62,246 bases of DNA from UBA6080 sp964607515 (GCA_964607515.1 CAZSKU010000014.1:1-62246); one strand, 5' to 3'. Positions 42,319 to 51,862 are shown, numbered from the stretch's first letter. Translations and numbers: made by a program. The notes: generated by a model from the letters alone, not told the origin.

Positions 42319-44079
42319 ATGAAACTGGGTCAGATGCTGGTAAAGGCCGGTGTTATCACCCGGGAACAGCTCGAAAGCGCCTTGAACGCCCAGAGGGAGA
42401 AGGGCGGAAGGCTCGGCTACAACCTGGTCCGGATGAAACTCATCTCCGAGGATGACCTGAACAGCTACCTCGCCCGGCAGAACCGCATCGAGGCCATCAA
42501 TATCGAGAAGATGAAAATCGACCCGGAGGTTCTGCAGCTCATACCGGCCAAGCTTGCCATCCGCTACGAGGTGGTTCCCGTGGAACGAACCGGGAAGACC
42601 CTGGTGGTGGCCATGGCCGACCCCCACAACCTCTTCACCATAGACGATCTCCGGTTCTCCCTGGGCATGGAGATAGAGCCCCACATCTGCGCCTCCAGCA
42701 TGATACAGCGGGCCCTGGACAGGATCTACCGGCAGGACGACGCCATAGTGCCCGTCTCGGAGGAGAAGCTGAAGAAGGGCCATGGGGTCGAATCAGCTCT
42801 CAAGGGCCCGGAGGAGGAGCTGCTGGTGGGGGACGAAGCCTTCTTCTCCCTCATCGAGGAAGACTCAGGGAGCGAGGAGGAGATAGACGAGGACCTGGCG
42901 GTCACCACCAGCGACTCGCCGGTGGTGAAGCTGGTGAACCGGGTGGTGGCTGACGCGGTGAAGCGGGGCGCCAGCGACATCCATTTCGAGCCCTTCGAGA
43001 AGTACGTGCGGATCCGCTACCGGATAGACGGCGTGCTGCACGAGATCATGCGGCCCAGCAGGAAGTACAGGCTGGCTATGGTGAGCCGGTTGAAGATCCT
43101 GGGCGGGATGAACATTGCCGAACACCACCTTCCCCAGGACGGCCGCACAAAGATCCGGGTGGGGGACAGGTTCGTGGACATGCGGGTTTCCACACTGCCA
43201 ACCCTGTTCGGCGAGAAGGTGGAGCTGAGGCTTCTGGACCGCACCCAGGTCTCCCTCGACCTGGAGACCCTGGGCTTCGAGGACGAAGCGCTCAAGCTGT
43301 TCCGGAAATCCATCAAGCGCCCCTACGGAATCGTGCTGGTGACCGGCCCCTCGGGAAGCGGCAAGACCACCACCCTCTACAGCGCCATCTCAGAACTGAA
43401 CGACATCGGTGTGAACATCATGACCGCGGAGAACCCGGTGGAGTTCAACCTCAAGGGCATAAACCAGGTGCAGATGAACGACGACGTGGGACTCAACTTC
43501 GCCATGGCCCTGAGGGCCTACCTCCGGCAGGACCCGGACATCATCATGGTGGGCGAGATCCGGGACAAGGAGACCAGCGAGATCGCCATCCGGGCCGCCC
43601 TCACCGGGCACCTCGTGCTCTCCACGGTGCACACCAACGACGCCCCCAGCACCATCAACAGGCTGGTGGACATGGGCACCGAGCCCTACATGCTCAGCAC
43701 CTCCCTCATAGCGGTGTGCAGCCAGAGGCTGATACGCAAGATCTGCGGCAACTGCAAGACCCCGGTGGCGGTTTCCAGGGAGGCCCTGGAGGACGCGGGC
43801 ATCAACCCCGACAGGTTCCAGGAGACCGTGTTCTACGAGGGCACGGGATGCCCCCAGTGCAACAACACCGGCTACAAGGGCCGGGTGGGGATCTACGAGG
43901 TCATGGCCGTGGACGAGGAGATGCGCTCGCTGATAGAGAACGACGCCAACAGCATCGAGCTGGAGAAGGCCGCCCTGGGCAAGGGGATGATAAACCTCCG
44001 GGAGGCCGCCCTGAGGAAGCTGGAGCGGGGCATCACCACCTTCCAGGAGGTGGTGAGGGAAACCGTGGCCAACTTCTAG
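42319..44079 (+). CDS. pilB: Type IV pilus assembly ATPase PilB, first copy
   Basis: 586 aa. An MshEN/GspE N-terminal domain (about 1-150, KLGQMLVKAGVITREQLESAL) precedes the GspE ATPase core with Walker A GPSGSGKTTT near residue 343, the Asp box and Walker B (IIMVGEIRDKET), the His box (LVLSTVHTNDA) and a tetracysteine zinc site (CGNC...CPQCNNTGYKGR). It powers pilus extension at the inner membrane. It heads the run pilB-pilB-pilT-pilC-pilS-pilR. The second pilB begins 8 bases after its stop. Confidence 0.94.
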   Translation: MKLGQMLVKAGVITREQLESALNAQREKGGRLGYNLVRMKLISEDDLNSYLARQNRIEAINIEKMKIDPEVLQLIPAKLAIRYEVVPVERTGKTLVVAMADPHNLFTIDDLRFSLGMEIEPHICASSMIQRALDRIYRQDDAIVPVSEEKLKKGHGVESALKGPEEELLVGDEAFFSLIEEDSGSEEEIDEDLAVTTSDSPVVKLVNRVVADAVKRGASDIHFEPFEKYVRIRYRIDGVLHEIMRPSRKYRLAMVSRLKILGGMNIAEHHLPQDGRTKIRVGDRFVDMRVSTLPTLFGEKVELRLLDRTQVSLDLETLGFEDEALKLFRKSIKRPYGIVLVTGPSGSGKTTTLYSAISELNDIGVNIMTAENPVEFNLKGINQVQMNDDVGLNFAMALRAYLRQDPDIIMVGEIRDKETSEIAIRAALTGHLVLSTVHTNDAPSTINRLVDMGTEPYMLSTSLIAVCSQRLIRKICGNCKTPVAVSREALEDAGINPDRFQETVFYEGTGCPQCNNTGYKGRVGIYEVMAVDEEMRSLIENDANSIELEKAALGKGMINLREAALRKLERGITTFQEVVRETVANF

Positions 44080-44087
44080 AAAGAGAC

Positions 44088-45875
44088 ATGCAGACAAGGC
44101 TTTCCATGATGCTGGTTCAGGCGGGGCTCGCCACCCAGGAGGAGATAGACACAATCGCCGGGGAATGGGGCCCCGGGGAGGTGGAGCTGGCGGAAGCGCT
44201 GGTGCTCCGGGGGCAGGTGACCGAGGAACTCATCACAGAATTCCTGGCGGACATATACAGCGTGGAACCGGTGTACCTCAACGAGACCTCCTTCCCGGAC
44301 GACGCCGCCAAGATCATTCCGGAGGACACCGCCCGGGAACACATGGTCGTGCCCCTGGAGCGGGACGGGAACACGGTCATGGTGGCCATGGCCCAGCCTG
44401 CGAACATGTACGCGGTGGACGAGCTGAAGTTCGCCACCGGCTGCGAGGTCGTGGTGTACGCCTCCTCCCCGTCGGCGGTGCGCAGGGCCCTGGACGAGGT
44501 GTACGGCCGCAGGGATTCCCTGGTGACCGTAGAGGCCAGCCTGAACGAGTACGACGAGGACGAGGACGCGGTGGTGGAGGTGGCCACCCTGGATCCCGGG
44601 GTGGACGAGGACGAGGTCACAGACGACAGCCTCATCACCGACAAGGAAGAGCCCATAGTCAAGTTCGTGGACAGGATGATAGCGGAGGCGGTGAAGACCG
44701 AGTCCAGCGACATTCACATCGAGCCTTACGAGAAGTTCCTCCGGATAAGGTACCGGAGGGACGGAACGTGCCACGAGGTGGTAAGGTTGCCGAAGACCGT
44801 CCAGCCCTCGATCTTGTCCAGGCTTAAAATCATGTCGGGCATGAACATCGCGGAGCGCAGGCGCACCCAGGACGGCAGGATAAAAGCCAGGGTGGACAAC
44901 CGGATAATAGACTTCCGGGTGAACGCGGTGCCCACGGTCAACGGAGAGAAGATAGTTCTCCGGATCCTGGACCGGGGCAACCTTGAGTTCGACCTGAGGC
45001 AGCTGGGATTCCCGGAGGACGGCCTTAAAAAATTCATGGCCGGGGTGAACTCCCCCTTCGGCATAGTCCTGGTGACGGGCCCCACGGGAAGCGGCAAGAC
45101 GACCACCCTCTACTCGGCCCTGAGCAGCCTCAACGTTCCTGCGGTGAACATCCACACCGCGGAAGACCCCGTGGAGTACAACATAGACGGCATAGTGCAG
45201 ACCCAGATAGACCACGCCATGGGGTACACCTTCGCCACCGCCCTGAGGAGCATCCTCCGGCAGGACCCCAACATCATCATGGTGGGCGAGATCCGGGACC
45301 TGGAGACCGCCTCGATAGCCATCAAGGCGTCCCTCACCGGTCACCTCGTCTTCTCCACCATCCACACCAACGACGCCCCCAGCACCATCAACAGGCTGGT
45401 GGACATAGGCATCAAGCCCTTCCTCGTGGCCAGCGCCGTGAGAACCATCATGGCCCAGAGGCTGGTGAAGAAGATATGCAGGTACTGCAGGGAACCTTTC
45501 ACTTTCCAGGCGTCTGATTATATTGACGCGGGAATAGACCCCGGGGAGATGGCCGGGGTCAGGACCTGCCGGGGGAAGGGGTGCACCCGGTGCAACGGCA
45601 CGGGTTACAAGGGGAGGATAGGCCTCTACGAGGTGCTCACCCTGGACAAGGCCATGAAACAGGCGGTCATAGACCGGGAGACCGCCGGCCAGCTCAGGCT
45701 CCTGGCGGTTCAGAACGGCATGAGGACCCTCAGGATGGACGCGGTGGAAAAACTCAAGAACGGAATCACCACCCTCGAGGAGGTTACCAGGGTCACCGCG
45801 GACGATGACGAGGAAGTGAAGGTGGCAGCCATGAATTACAGGCTTGAGTCCCAGATTCGGGCGGTTTCCTCCTGA
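44088..45875 (+). CDS. pilB2: Type IV pilus assembly ATPase PilB, second copy
   Basis: 595 aa, a paralogue of the preceding gene with the same domain order: MshEN-like N-terminus (TRLSMMLVQAGLATQEEID), Walker A GPTGSGKTTT near residue 331, IIMVGEIRDLETA, and a zinc site (CRYC...CTRCNGTGYKGR). It diverges mostly in the N-terminal third, with an extra acidic linker (about 155-190), which suggests a different partner or cargo. The ATG at 44088 has AAAGAG upstream. Its TGA overlaps the ATG of pilT. Both copies keep all ATPase motifs and appear functional. Confidence 0.92.
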   Translation: MQTRLSMMLVQAGLATQEEIDTIAGEWGPGEVELAEALVLRGQVTEELITEFLADIYSVEPVYLNETSFPDDAAKIIPEDTAREHMVVPLERDGNTVMVAMAQPANMYAVDELKFATGCEVVVYASSPSAVRRALDEVYGRRDSLVTVEASLNEYDEDEDAVVEVATLDPGVDEDEVTDDSLITDKEEPIVKFVDRMIAEAVKTESSDIHIEPYEKFLRIRYRRDGTCHEVVRLPKTVQPSILSRLKIMSGMNIAERRRTQDGRIKARVDNRIIDFRVNAVPTVNGEKIVLRILDRGNLEFDLRQLGFPEDGLKKFMAGVNSPFGIVLVTGPTGSGKTTTLYSALSSLNVPAVNIHTAEDPVEYNIDGIVQTQIDHAMGYTFATALRSILRQDPNIIMVGEIRDLETASIAIKASLTGHLVFSTIHTNDAPSTINRLVDIGIKPFLVASAVRTIMAQRLVKKICRYCREPFTFQASDYIDAGIDPGEMAGVRTCRGKGCTRCNGTGYKGRIGLYEVLTLDKAMKQAVIDRETAGQLRLLAVQNGMRTLRMDAVEKLKNGITTLEEVTRVTADDDEEVKVAAMNYRLESQIRAVSS

Positions 45876-46972
45876 TGGCCGCGGAAGTCGTACACGGCCT
45901 CAACATCAGAACCCTCCTGAAGGAGATGATGGAGCGCCGCGCCACCGACCTTCACATCACCGTGGGAGCTCCTCCCACCATGCGTATAGACGGCGAGCTG
46001 GTGAGGATGGAGTACGACCCCCTCACCCCCAAGGAAACCCAGAGCATCGTATACAGCCTTCTCAAGGACGAGCAGAAGAAGCGCTTCGAGCTGGACCGGG
46101 AGCTGGACTTCGCCTTCGGCATCAAGGGTCTCTCCAGGTTCAGGGCCAACGTGTTCCTTCAGAGGGGGGCGGTGGCGGCGGCCATCCGTGTGATCCCCTA
46201 CGAGATCCTGGGCTTCGAGGAGCTGGGGCTTCCCTCGGTGGTAAGCACCCTGGCGGACAAGAGGCAGGGTCTCATCCTGGTCACCGGACCCACCGGCTGC
46301 GGCAAGACCACCACCCTGGCCTCCATCATCAACAGGATCAACGGTCTGAGAAGGGCCCACATCATCACCATCGAGGACCCGATAGAGTACGTTCACCACC
46401 ACAACAAGTGCGTGGTCAACCAGCGGGAGATAGGCTCCGACACCGAAGGCTTCGCCGAGGCTCTCCGGTACATCCTCAGGCAGGACCCGGACGTGGTGCT
46501 CATCGGAGAGATGCGCGACCTGGAGACCATGCAGGTGGCCCTGAACATAGCCGAGACCGGCCACCTCACCCTGGCCACCCTACACACCAACTCCACCTAC
46601 GAGTCCATCAACCGCATCATTGACACCTTTCCCTCGGAGAGCCAGGACCAGGTGAGAAGCCAGCTCTCTTTCGTGCTCCTGGGGGTCATGACCCAGCAGC
46701 TCATCCCCAGGCAGAGGGGCAACGGCAGGGCCCTGGCGGCGGAGGTGCTGGTGTGCACCCCCGCGGTGAAGTCCTGCATACGGGAGGACAAGCTTCACCA
46801 GATCTACGGCATCATGCAGGCCGGCCACAAGTTCGGCATGCAGACCATGAACCAGGCACTGTTCCGGCTGATCCAGAACCGCGAGATATCCAAGGATATG
46901 GGTCTTGAGCGTTCCCACAGCCCGGTGGAACTGGAGCAGATGCTGGTAACGGGCCGGGACACGACTGTATAG
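45875..46972 (+). CDS. pilT: Type IV pilus retraction ATPase PilT
   Basis: 365 aa. The PilT pattern is present: LLKEMMERRATDLHITVGAPP at the start, Walker A GPTGCGKTTTLAS near residue 141, the Asp box TIEDPIEYVH, Walker B VVLIGEMRDLET, the His box HLTLATLHTNS, and the C-terminal SFVLLGVMTQQLIPR. There is no zinc site. It depolymerises the pilus for twitching motility or DNA uptake. TGATG overlap with pilB2 indicates coupled translation. Confidence 0.95.
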   Translation: MAAEVVHGLNIRTLLKEMMERRATDLHITVGAPPTMRIDGELVRMEYDPLTPKETQSIVYSLLKDEQKKRFELDRELDFAFGIKGLSRFRANVFLQRGAVAAAIRVIPYEILGFEELGLPSVVSTLADKRQGLILVTGPTGCGKTTTLASIINRINGLRRAHIITIEDPIEYVHHHNKCVVNQREIGSDTEGFAEALRYILRQDPDVVLIGEMRDLETMQVALNIAETGHLTLATLHTNSTYESINRIIDTFPSESQDQVRSQLSFVLLGVMTQQLIPRQRGNGRALAAEVLVCTPAVKSCIREDKLHQIYGIMQAGHKFGMQTMNQALFRLIQNREISKDMGLERSHSPVELEQMLVTGRDTTV

Positions 46973-46982
46973 GGGGGTGCAC

Positions 46983-48188
46983 ATGGCCGAGTTTCACTGG
47001 CAGGGTACCAACAGGCAGGGCAGAACGCTCTCCGGAACCATAGCCGGCAAGAACAGGAAGGAAGCCCAGGAACTCCTGGAACGCAGGGGCATCACCGTCA
47101 CGGTGATCAAGGGCGGCTTCGACATGGCCAAGTTCGGGGTCATCGGCTCCGGAGTGAGGACCAAGGAGCTGTCCACATTCACCCGGCAGTTCTCGGTGAT
47201 GATCAACGCCGGCCTCCCCCTGGTGAACTGCCTTCAGATCCTCGCCAGGCAGCAGGAGAACCCTGTTTTCAAGGACATCATCGCGGACATCACCAACGAG
47301 GTGGAGAAGGGCGGCACCCTGGCGGAATCCCTGGCCAAGCATTCCAAGGTGTTCAGCGAGCTGTACTGCAACATGGTGGCGGCGGGCGAACAGGGAGGCA
47401 TCCTGGACACCATCCTGGCACGACTTGCCGACTACCTCGAAAGCACCACCGCCCTGCAGGCCAAGATAAAGAGCGCCATGATGTACCCCATGATCGTTCT
47501 CATCGTGGTGATCCTGGCCACCATGGCCATGCTCCTGTTCGTGATTCCCATCTTCCAGCAGATGTTCGCGGACCTGGGCGGCGAACTCCCGGCCATGACC
47601 CAGGCGGTGGTTGACATCTCGGAGTTCACACAGAGGAATATCCTGTTCATCATTATCGGAGTCGTCGGCATCTCGATACTCTACAACGCCTTCGCCCGAA
47701 CCGCCGGGGGCAGGAAGCTCATAGACACCATCAAGCTCTCTCTTCCCGTGTTCGGCATACTGAACCGCAAGATGTCCATCGCCCGGTTCACCCGAACCCT
47801 GGGAACCCTCATCTCCAGCGGCGTGGCGATTCTGGACGGCCTGGCCATCACCGCCAAGACGTCGGGCAACGTGGTGATAAGCGAAGCCATTCAGAACGCC
47901 CGGGTGAGCATCTCCGGGGGCGAGAACATCTCCGGCCCCCTGGAGGCGGCCAAGGTGTTCCCCACCATGGTCACCCAGATGATAGCGGTGGGCGAGGAGA
48001 CCGGCGGCCTGGACGAGATGCTCATAAAGGTGGCGGACTTCTACGACGAAGAGGTGAACACCGCGGTTGCGGGGCTGGCCAGCACCATCGAACCCTTGAT
48101 GATCGTGTTCCTGGGCGGCTTCGTGGGAGCCCTGGTGATAGCCATGTACCTGCCCATCTTCGACATGATCCAGGCAGTGGGAAACTGA
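46983..48188 (+). CDS. pilC: Type IV pilus inner-membrane platform protein PilC
   Basis: 401 aa with two GspF domains, each ending in membrane helices. Markers are FHWQGTNRQGRTLSGTI at the start, FTRQFSVMINAGLPLVNCLQIL, MVAAGEQGGILDTILARLADYLE and its second copy VGEETGGLDEMLIKVADFYDEEV, then the final helix IVFLGGFVGALVIAMYLPIF. It anchors PilB/PilT to pilin assembly. The ATG at 46983 is favoured over a GTG six bases upstream because AGGGGGG is then well placed. Confidence 0.95.
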   Translation: MAEFHWQGTNRQGRTLSGTIAGKNRKEAQELLERRGITVTVIKGGFDMAKFGVIGSGVRTKELSTFTRQFSVMINAGLPLVNCLQILARQQENPVFKDIIADITNEVEKGGTLAESLAKHSKVFSELYCNMVAAGEQGGILDTILARLADYLESTTALQAKIKSAMMYPMIVLIVVILATMAMLLFVIPIFQQMFADLGGELPAMTQAVVDISEFTQRNILFIIIGVVGISILYNAFARTAGGRKLIDTIKLSLPVFGILNRKMSIARFTRTLGTLISSGVAILDGLAITAKTSGNVVISEAIQNARVSISGGENISGPLEAAKVFPTMVTQMIAVGEETGGLDEMLIKVADFYDEEVNTAVAGLASTIEPLMIVFLGGFVGALVIAMYLPIFDMIQAVGN

Positions 48189-48240
48189 CACGGCGGGTGA
48201 CCGTCTCGACATAAGCCCCGGGCGCCGCACCTGGCTTCAG

Positions 48241-49806
48241 GTGGGGCGCCTGGCGGTGTTGGGAATGCTTTCGGTCTCCGGCGCCTTCCTCCTTCAGCGG
48301 GACAACCTGGGTCACATTCTTATCGGAATCGGCGCCTACGCAGTCGTATCCACACTGGCCACCACCCCGGTCATGCGCGTAAGAACCCAGGCGAGGTGGC
48401 CCTTCTACGCCCTCTGCGTGGCCGACGCTCTGGCCCTGGGGGCCGTGGTGGCTCTGTCCCGGGGCGCCGAGAGCCCCTTCCTCGCTTTCCTGGTGGTGCA
48501 CGCCTTCGTATACGGTCTCTACCTGGGAATCCGGGGCGGTTTCACCGCCGCCCTGGCCTCCACCGGAACCCTGGCGGCGTCGGTGCTGGTTTCCCTCTCA
48601 GGAATGCCGACAGCCAAGAGCGAGATGGTGCACACGCTCATGTCTTCTGGTCAGGTAAAACTCTCCATGGAGTACCTCCTTGCCCAGGCGGCCCTGACCT
48701 CGGCGCTTGTTTTCGCCGCGGCGACCGCGGGTGGAGTGCTGGGCAGAACCTTCTACTCCGAGAATGGCAGGTTCCAGCAGCTCCTGGACAACCTGGCGGA
48801 ACTCAGGGCCCGATCCAGAAGGGTGCTGGAAAACCTGCAGGATGGGGTGCTGGTGGTGGACCGCCGGGGCGGCATTCTTCAGGCGAACCCCGCGGCGGTG
48901 GACATGCTGGCGCTCTCCGGCAACCCAGGGGAATCCCTGAAGGGAACCGTGCTGGAAGGCGCTATCACCCATTGCTTGGAGGAGGATAGCCCCCCTGAGA
49001 CCATGGAACTGGCACTGGACGAGAGGATAGTCCACTGCCGGTTCACCCCCCCGGAAACCGGAGAGGGCCTCATCGTTGTTCTCAGCGACATCACCGAGGC
49101 GGCCAACCTCCGGGCTGCCCTGGAGGAAAAGAAAAGGCTTTCCATCGTCGGCAGGCTGAGCGCCACCCTGGCCCACGAGATAAGAAACCCCCTGGCGTCG
49201 GTCAGCGGTGCGGCGGAGATGCTTGCCTCCGGTAATCTTCCCCGGAGCAAGGCCGAGAAGATGGCGGGTCTCATAGTCAGCCAGTCCCGGAGGGTATCGG
49301 AACTCCTGGAGGGCTACCTGGGGCTGGCCAGGAACAGCGATGATTTTCCCCGGAATCCCATGGACCTCTCGGTCTTTGCCCGGGAAGCCGCGGAATCGGC
49401 CTCCCACGGGTTCGCCGGTGCAAAGATCACCTTCTCCGGGGCGGAAAACATCATGGTGGAGGGCAACGAACTAAGGCTGGGGCAGGCCCTGGGCAACCTG
49501 ATACGCAACGCTGTGGAGGCGCAGGCCGACAAGGGACCGGGCAAGGTGGAGATCAGGATTGAGGCAGAAAAAGATGAAGTCCGCCTGACGGTATCGGACC
49601 GGGGGCCCGGCATCCCGCCGGAGAGGCTGGACAGGGTGCTGGAACCCTTCTATACAACGAAGACCGAAGGCACCGGGCTCGGGCTCTACCTTGTGGACAG
49701 GATAGCCCGGGACCACGGCGGCAGGCTGGAGTTGGAGAACAGGCCCGAAGGCGGGCTTGCGGCATCCCTGGTGATGCCCCTGTTGAGGGAGGGCCATGCG
49801 GGATAA
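48241..49806 (+). CDS. pilS: Sensor histidine kinase PilS
   Basis: 521 aa. About six N-terminal membrane helices (to about 175) are followed by a PAS domain (VLENLQDGVLVVDRRGGILQ), the phosphorylated His in TLAHEIRNPLASVSG and an ATPase domain with NLIRNAVEAQ, DRGPGIP and GTGLGLYLV. This is the PilS layout. The first standard start in frame is GTG at 48241, without a clear ribosome-binding site. The 17 codons upstream still read as plausible protein (DRLDISPGRRTWLQ), so the true start may be further up with an unusual codon. It should phosphorylate PilR, whose gene overlaps by 11 bases. Confidence 0.88.
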   Translation: MGRLAVLGMLSVSGAFLLQRDNLGHILIGIGAYAVVSTLATTPVMRVRTQARWPFYALCVADALALGAVVALSRGAESPFLAFLVVHAFVYGLYLGIRGGFTAALASTGTLAASVLVSLSGMPTAKSEMVHTLMSSGQVKLSMEYLLAQAALTSALVFAAATAGGVLGRTFYSENGRFQQLLDNLAELRARSRRVLENLQDGVLVVDRRGGILQANPAAVDMLALSGNPGESLKGTVLEGAITHCLEEDSPPETMELALDERIVHCRFTPPETGEGLIVVLSDITEAANLRAALEEKKRLSIVGRLSATLAHEIRNPLASVSGAAEMLASGNLPRSKAEKMAGLIVSQSRRVSELLEGYLGLARNSDDFPRNPMDLSVFAREAAESASHGFAGAKITFSGAENIMVEGNELRLGQALGNLIRNAVEAQADKGPGKVEIRIEAEKDEVRLTVSDRGPGIPPERLDRVLEPFYTTKTEGTGLGLYLVDRIARDHGGRLELENRPEGGLAASLVMPLLREGHAG

Positions 49807-51154
49807 TCCCACCATTCTCCTGGTGGACGACGAGAAGCCCATGCTGGAGTGGCTGGGGCTGCTGCTGGAGGAGAACGGGTACGCCGTCACCTGCTTCGGA
49901 ATCCCCTGGGAAGCGCTTCAGTGGGCCCGGGAGAACAGCCCCAGGATACTCATCACAGACATAAGAATGCCGGGGATGACAGGCCTGGAGCTCTTCTGCG
50001 AGGTGAAGAAGACAAATCCCGAGGTCGCCGGAATAATGATAACCGCCTTCTCCAGCGTGGAGACCGCGGTGAAGGCCATACGGGAAGGTGTGGAGGACTA
50101 CATCGTAAAGCCCTTCAAGGCCGACCAGCTCCTCCTCGCCATCGAGAAGGCCCTGAACCAGCGCCAGGTGAAAACAGAGAACGCCCTTCTGAGAAGCCAG
50201 GTGAAACAGGAGTTCGATTTCTCGGGAATCATCGGCACGTCGGAGCCGATGCTGGAACTGCTTGAGAACGTCAGAAAGGTGGCGGACCAGCCCAGCACCG
50301 TGCTGATAACCGGCGAGAGCGGCACCGGCAAAGAGTTGATAGCAAGGGCATTGCACTACAACAGCCACCGGGCGGACAAGCCCTTCCTGGGAGTCAACTG
50401 CGGAAGCCTCTCCAGGAACCTGCTGGAAAGCGAACTCTTCGGTCACATGAAGGGGAGTTTCACCGGAGCTCACCGGGACAAGGAAGGGCTGATGACCGCC
50501 GCCGGGGAGGGGACCTTCTTCCTGGACGAGATAAGCGAGATGGACCGGGAACTCCAGGTGAAACTCCTCCGGGCGCTTCAGGAGAGGCAGATACGCCCGG
50601 TTGGGGGCAACGCCTCCCTTCCCTTCCGGGCCAGGCTGGTCTGCGCCACCAACCGTGACCTGGAGAGAATGGTCTCCAGCGGGGAGTTTCGGGAAGACCT
50701 CTACTATCGGCTTAACGTGATACCCCTTAGGGTTCCGTCACTTAGGGAACGCCGGGACGACATCCGGCCCCTGGTGGATTACTTCGTGAAAAGGAGCGGT
50801 TTCAACAAGACCTTCAGCGAGGAGACCATGCGAATCCTGGAGGACAGGAGCTGGCCCGGGAACGTAAGGGAGCTGGAGAACCTGGTGGAGCGGCTCTGCG
50901 TGATGACCTCGGAGGACGTCATCTCTCCGGAACATCACCCCGCCCACTTCCGGGGCAGGGACAGGGACGAGGAGCAGGAAGAGCGGCGCAACGGGGAAGC
51001 CCAGGCCATGCCGTCGAGCCTGGACGAGGTGGAGAAGGCGTGGATTCTCTACACGCTGGAACACCGGGCCGGGGGGAACAAAACCAAAGCGGCGGAACTT
51101 CTTGGGATCAACCCCAGCACATTGTATAGAAAACTAAACAAGTACAGGATTTGA
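49796..51154 (+). CDS. pilR: Sigma-54-dependent response regulator PilR
   Basis: 452 aa. The receiver domain carries the phosphoacceptor Asp55 (ILITDIRMPGMTG) and VKPF. The AAA+ domain has Walker A GESGTGKE, the sigma-54 contact loop as GSFTGA instead of the usual GAFTGA, FFLDEISEMD and the arginine-finger region. A Fis-type helix-turn-helix ends the protein (KTKAAELLGINPSTLYRKL). It activates RNA polymerase-sigma54. Two perfect -24/-12 promoters lie directly downstream, before the pilin genes. Confidence 0.94.
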   Translation: MRDNPTILLVDDEKPMLEWLGLLLEENGYAVTCFGIPWEALQWARENSPRILITDIRMPGMTGLELFCEVKKTNPEVAGIMITAFSSVETAVKAIREGVEDYIVKPFKADQLLLAIEKALNQRQVKTENALLRSQVKQEFDFSGIIGTSEPMLELLENVRKVADQPSTVLITGESGTGKELIARALHYNSHRADKPFLGVNCGSLSRNLLESELFGHMKGSFTGAHRDKEGLMTAAGEGTFFLDEISEMDRELQVKLLRALQERQIRPVGGNASLPFRARLVCATNRDLERMVSSGEFREDLYYRLNVIPLRVPSLRERRDDIRPLVDYFVKRSGFNKTFSEETMRILEDRSWPGNVRELENLVERLCVMTSEDVISPEHHPAHFRGRDRDEEQEERRNGEAQAMPSSLDEVEKAWILYTLEHRAGGNKTKAAELLGINPSTLYRKLNKYRI

Positions 51155-51187
51155 AGATGTCGTGCTTTCATCCCTTATGAACATCCC

Positions 51188-51201
51188 CGGATTTGAATCC
51201 G
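51188..51201. repeat. Inverted repeat upstream of the pilA1 sigma-54 promoter
   Basis: CGGATT-TG-AATCCG, a perfect 6-bp palindrome with a 2-base centre, about -39 to -52 from the predicted start. A second inverted pair (TTCAT / ATGAA, 51167-51181) lies further up. Either could be an activator-binding site for PilR; this is inference. Confidence 0.45.
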
Positions 51202-51213
51202 TACTCGATTCAT

Positions 51214-51230
51214 TGGCAAGAGAATTGCTT
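51214..51230 (+). promoter_or_regulatory. Sigma-54 promoter of pilA1
   Basis: TGGCAAG-AGAA-TTGCTT, with GG at 51215-51216 and GC exactly 12 bases later at 51227-51228, fits the -24/-12 consensus (TGGCACG-N4-TTGC). Transcription should start near 51240, 27 bases before the pilA1 ATG. Confidence 0.88.
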
Positions 51231-51266
51231 TTTTAGTTAAAGCTATTCTCAATCCAGGAGGGGGAG

Positions 51267-51644
51267 ATGAAGAAGAAGGGTTTCACCCTGATCGAGCTGA
51301 TGATAGTTGTTGTCATCATCGGTATACTTGCAGCCATAGCAATTCCGAAGTTCAATGACGTCTCAGAGAGCGCCAAGAGAAACTCCTGCCGCTCGAACAT
51401 GCGCACCATCGCCAGCCAGGAGGTGATCTACTTCGCCTCTAACAACGTCTACACCGGAAACCTTGTTTCCCTAAACCTGACGGGTGTTGTTTGTCCGAGT
51501 ACGAAAACCGCCCATGTGATTGCTATCGGGAATGTTGGAGGGGGCTCAAATAACAGTTTCACGATAACATGTCCCTTGGCGGGTGGTTTGAACCACGGTA
51601 ACATCAACAACGGTGTAGCTTCGTGGGTGGACTCGGGGCTGTAG
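51267..51644 (+). CDS. pilA1: Type IV major pilin PilA, first copy
   Basis: 125 aa. A class IVa leader (MKKKG) is cleaved before Phe at G/FTLIEL; Glu5 and the hydrophobic helix (MIVVVIIGILAAIAIPKF) follow. Three Cys are present, at about 41, 76 and 102. The short chain, without a large globular head, resembles small pilins of Geobacter type. AGGAGGGGG precedes the ATG. It is roughly four-fifths identical to the next pilin, yet silent positions differ widely (more AT-ending codons), so the duplication is not recent. Confidence 0.95.
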   Translation: MKKKGFTLIELMIVVVIIGILAAIAIPKFNDVSESAKRNSCRSNMRTIASQEVIYFASNNVYTGNLVSLNLTGVVCPSTKTAHVIAIGNVGGGSNNSFTITCPLAGGLNHGNINNGVASWVDSGL

Positions 51645-51862
51645 AACCCCCATTTCTGGTGTAGTCTTGGGGAAGCATTCCGAAAAAACCGGTATACTAT
51701 TGGCTTCGGAAACGCCAAATCAGGCAGGGCGAAACCTTGATGTATGACCTTTTCTGATGGAATGTAGTGCGTTGTACAAAATGGAAGTTGCAATATGCAA
51801 GAACTGCTTGCGCTACGATATAATTATAATAAAATATGTTAGAGAATTATGCATTGACACTC
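51645..51862. other. Pilin intergenic region, no gene seen
   Basis: This holds a weak C5/G5 hairpin after pilA1, AT-rich sequence near 51815-51850, and an inverted pair TTGCA-ATA-TGCAA (51788-51800). ATGTAGTGCGTT (51762-51773) resembles ATGTCGTGCTTT upstream of pilA1 (51157-51168). No ORF is supported. Confidence 0.5.

Noticed and set aside
44076..45365. 429-codon minus-strand frame
   Set aside because: Antisense to the second pilB, with shadow composition; no start signal or motif.
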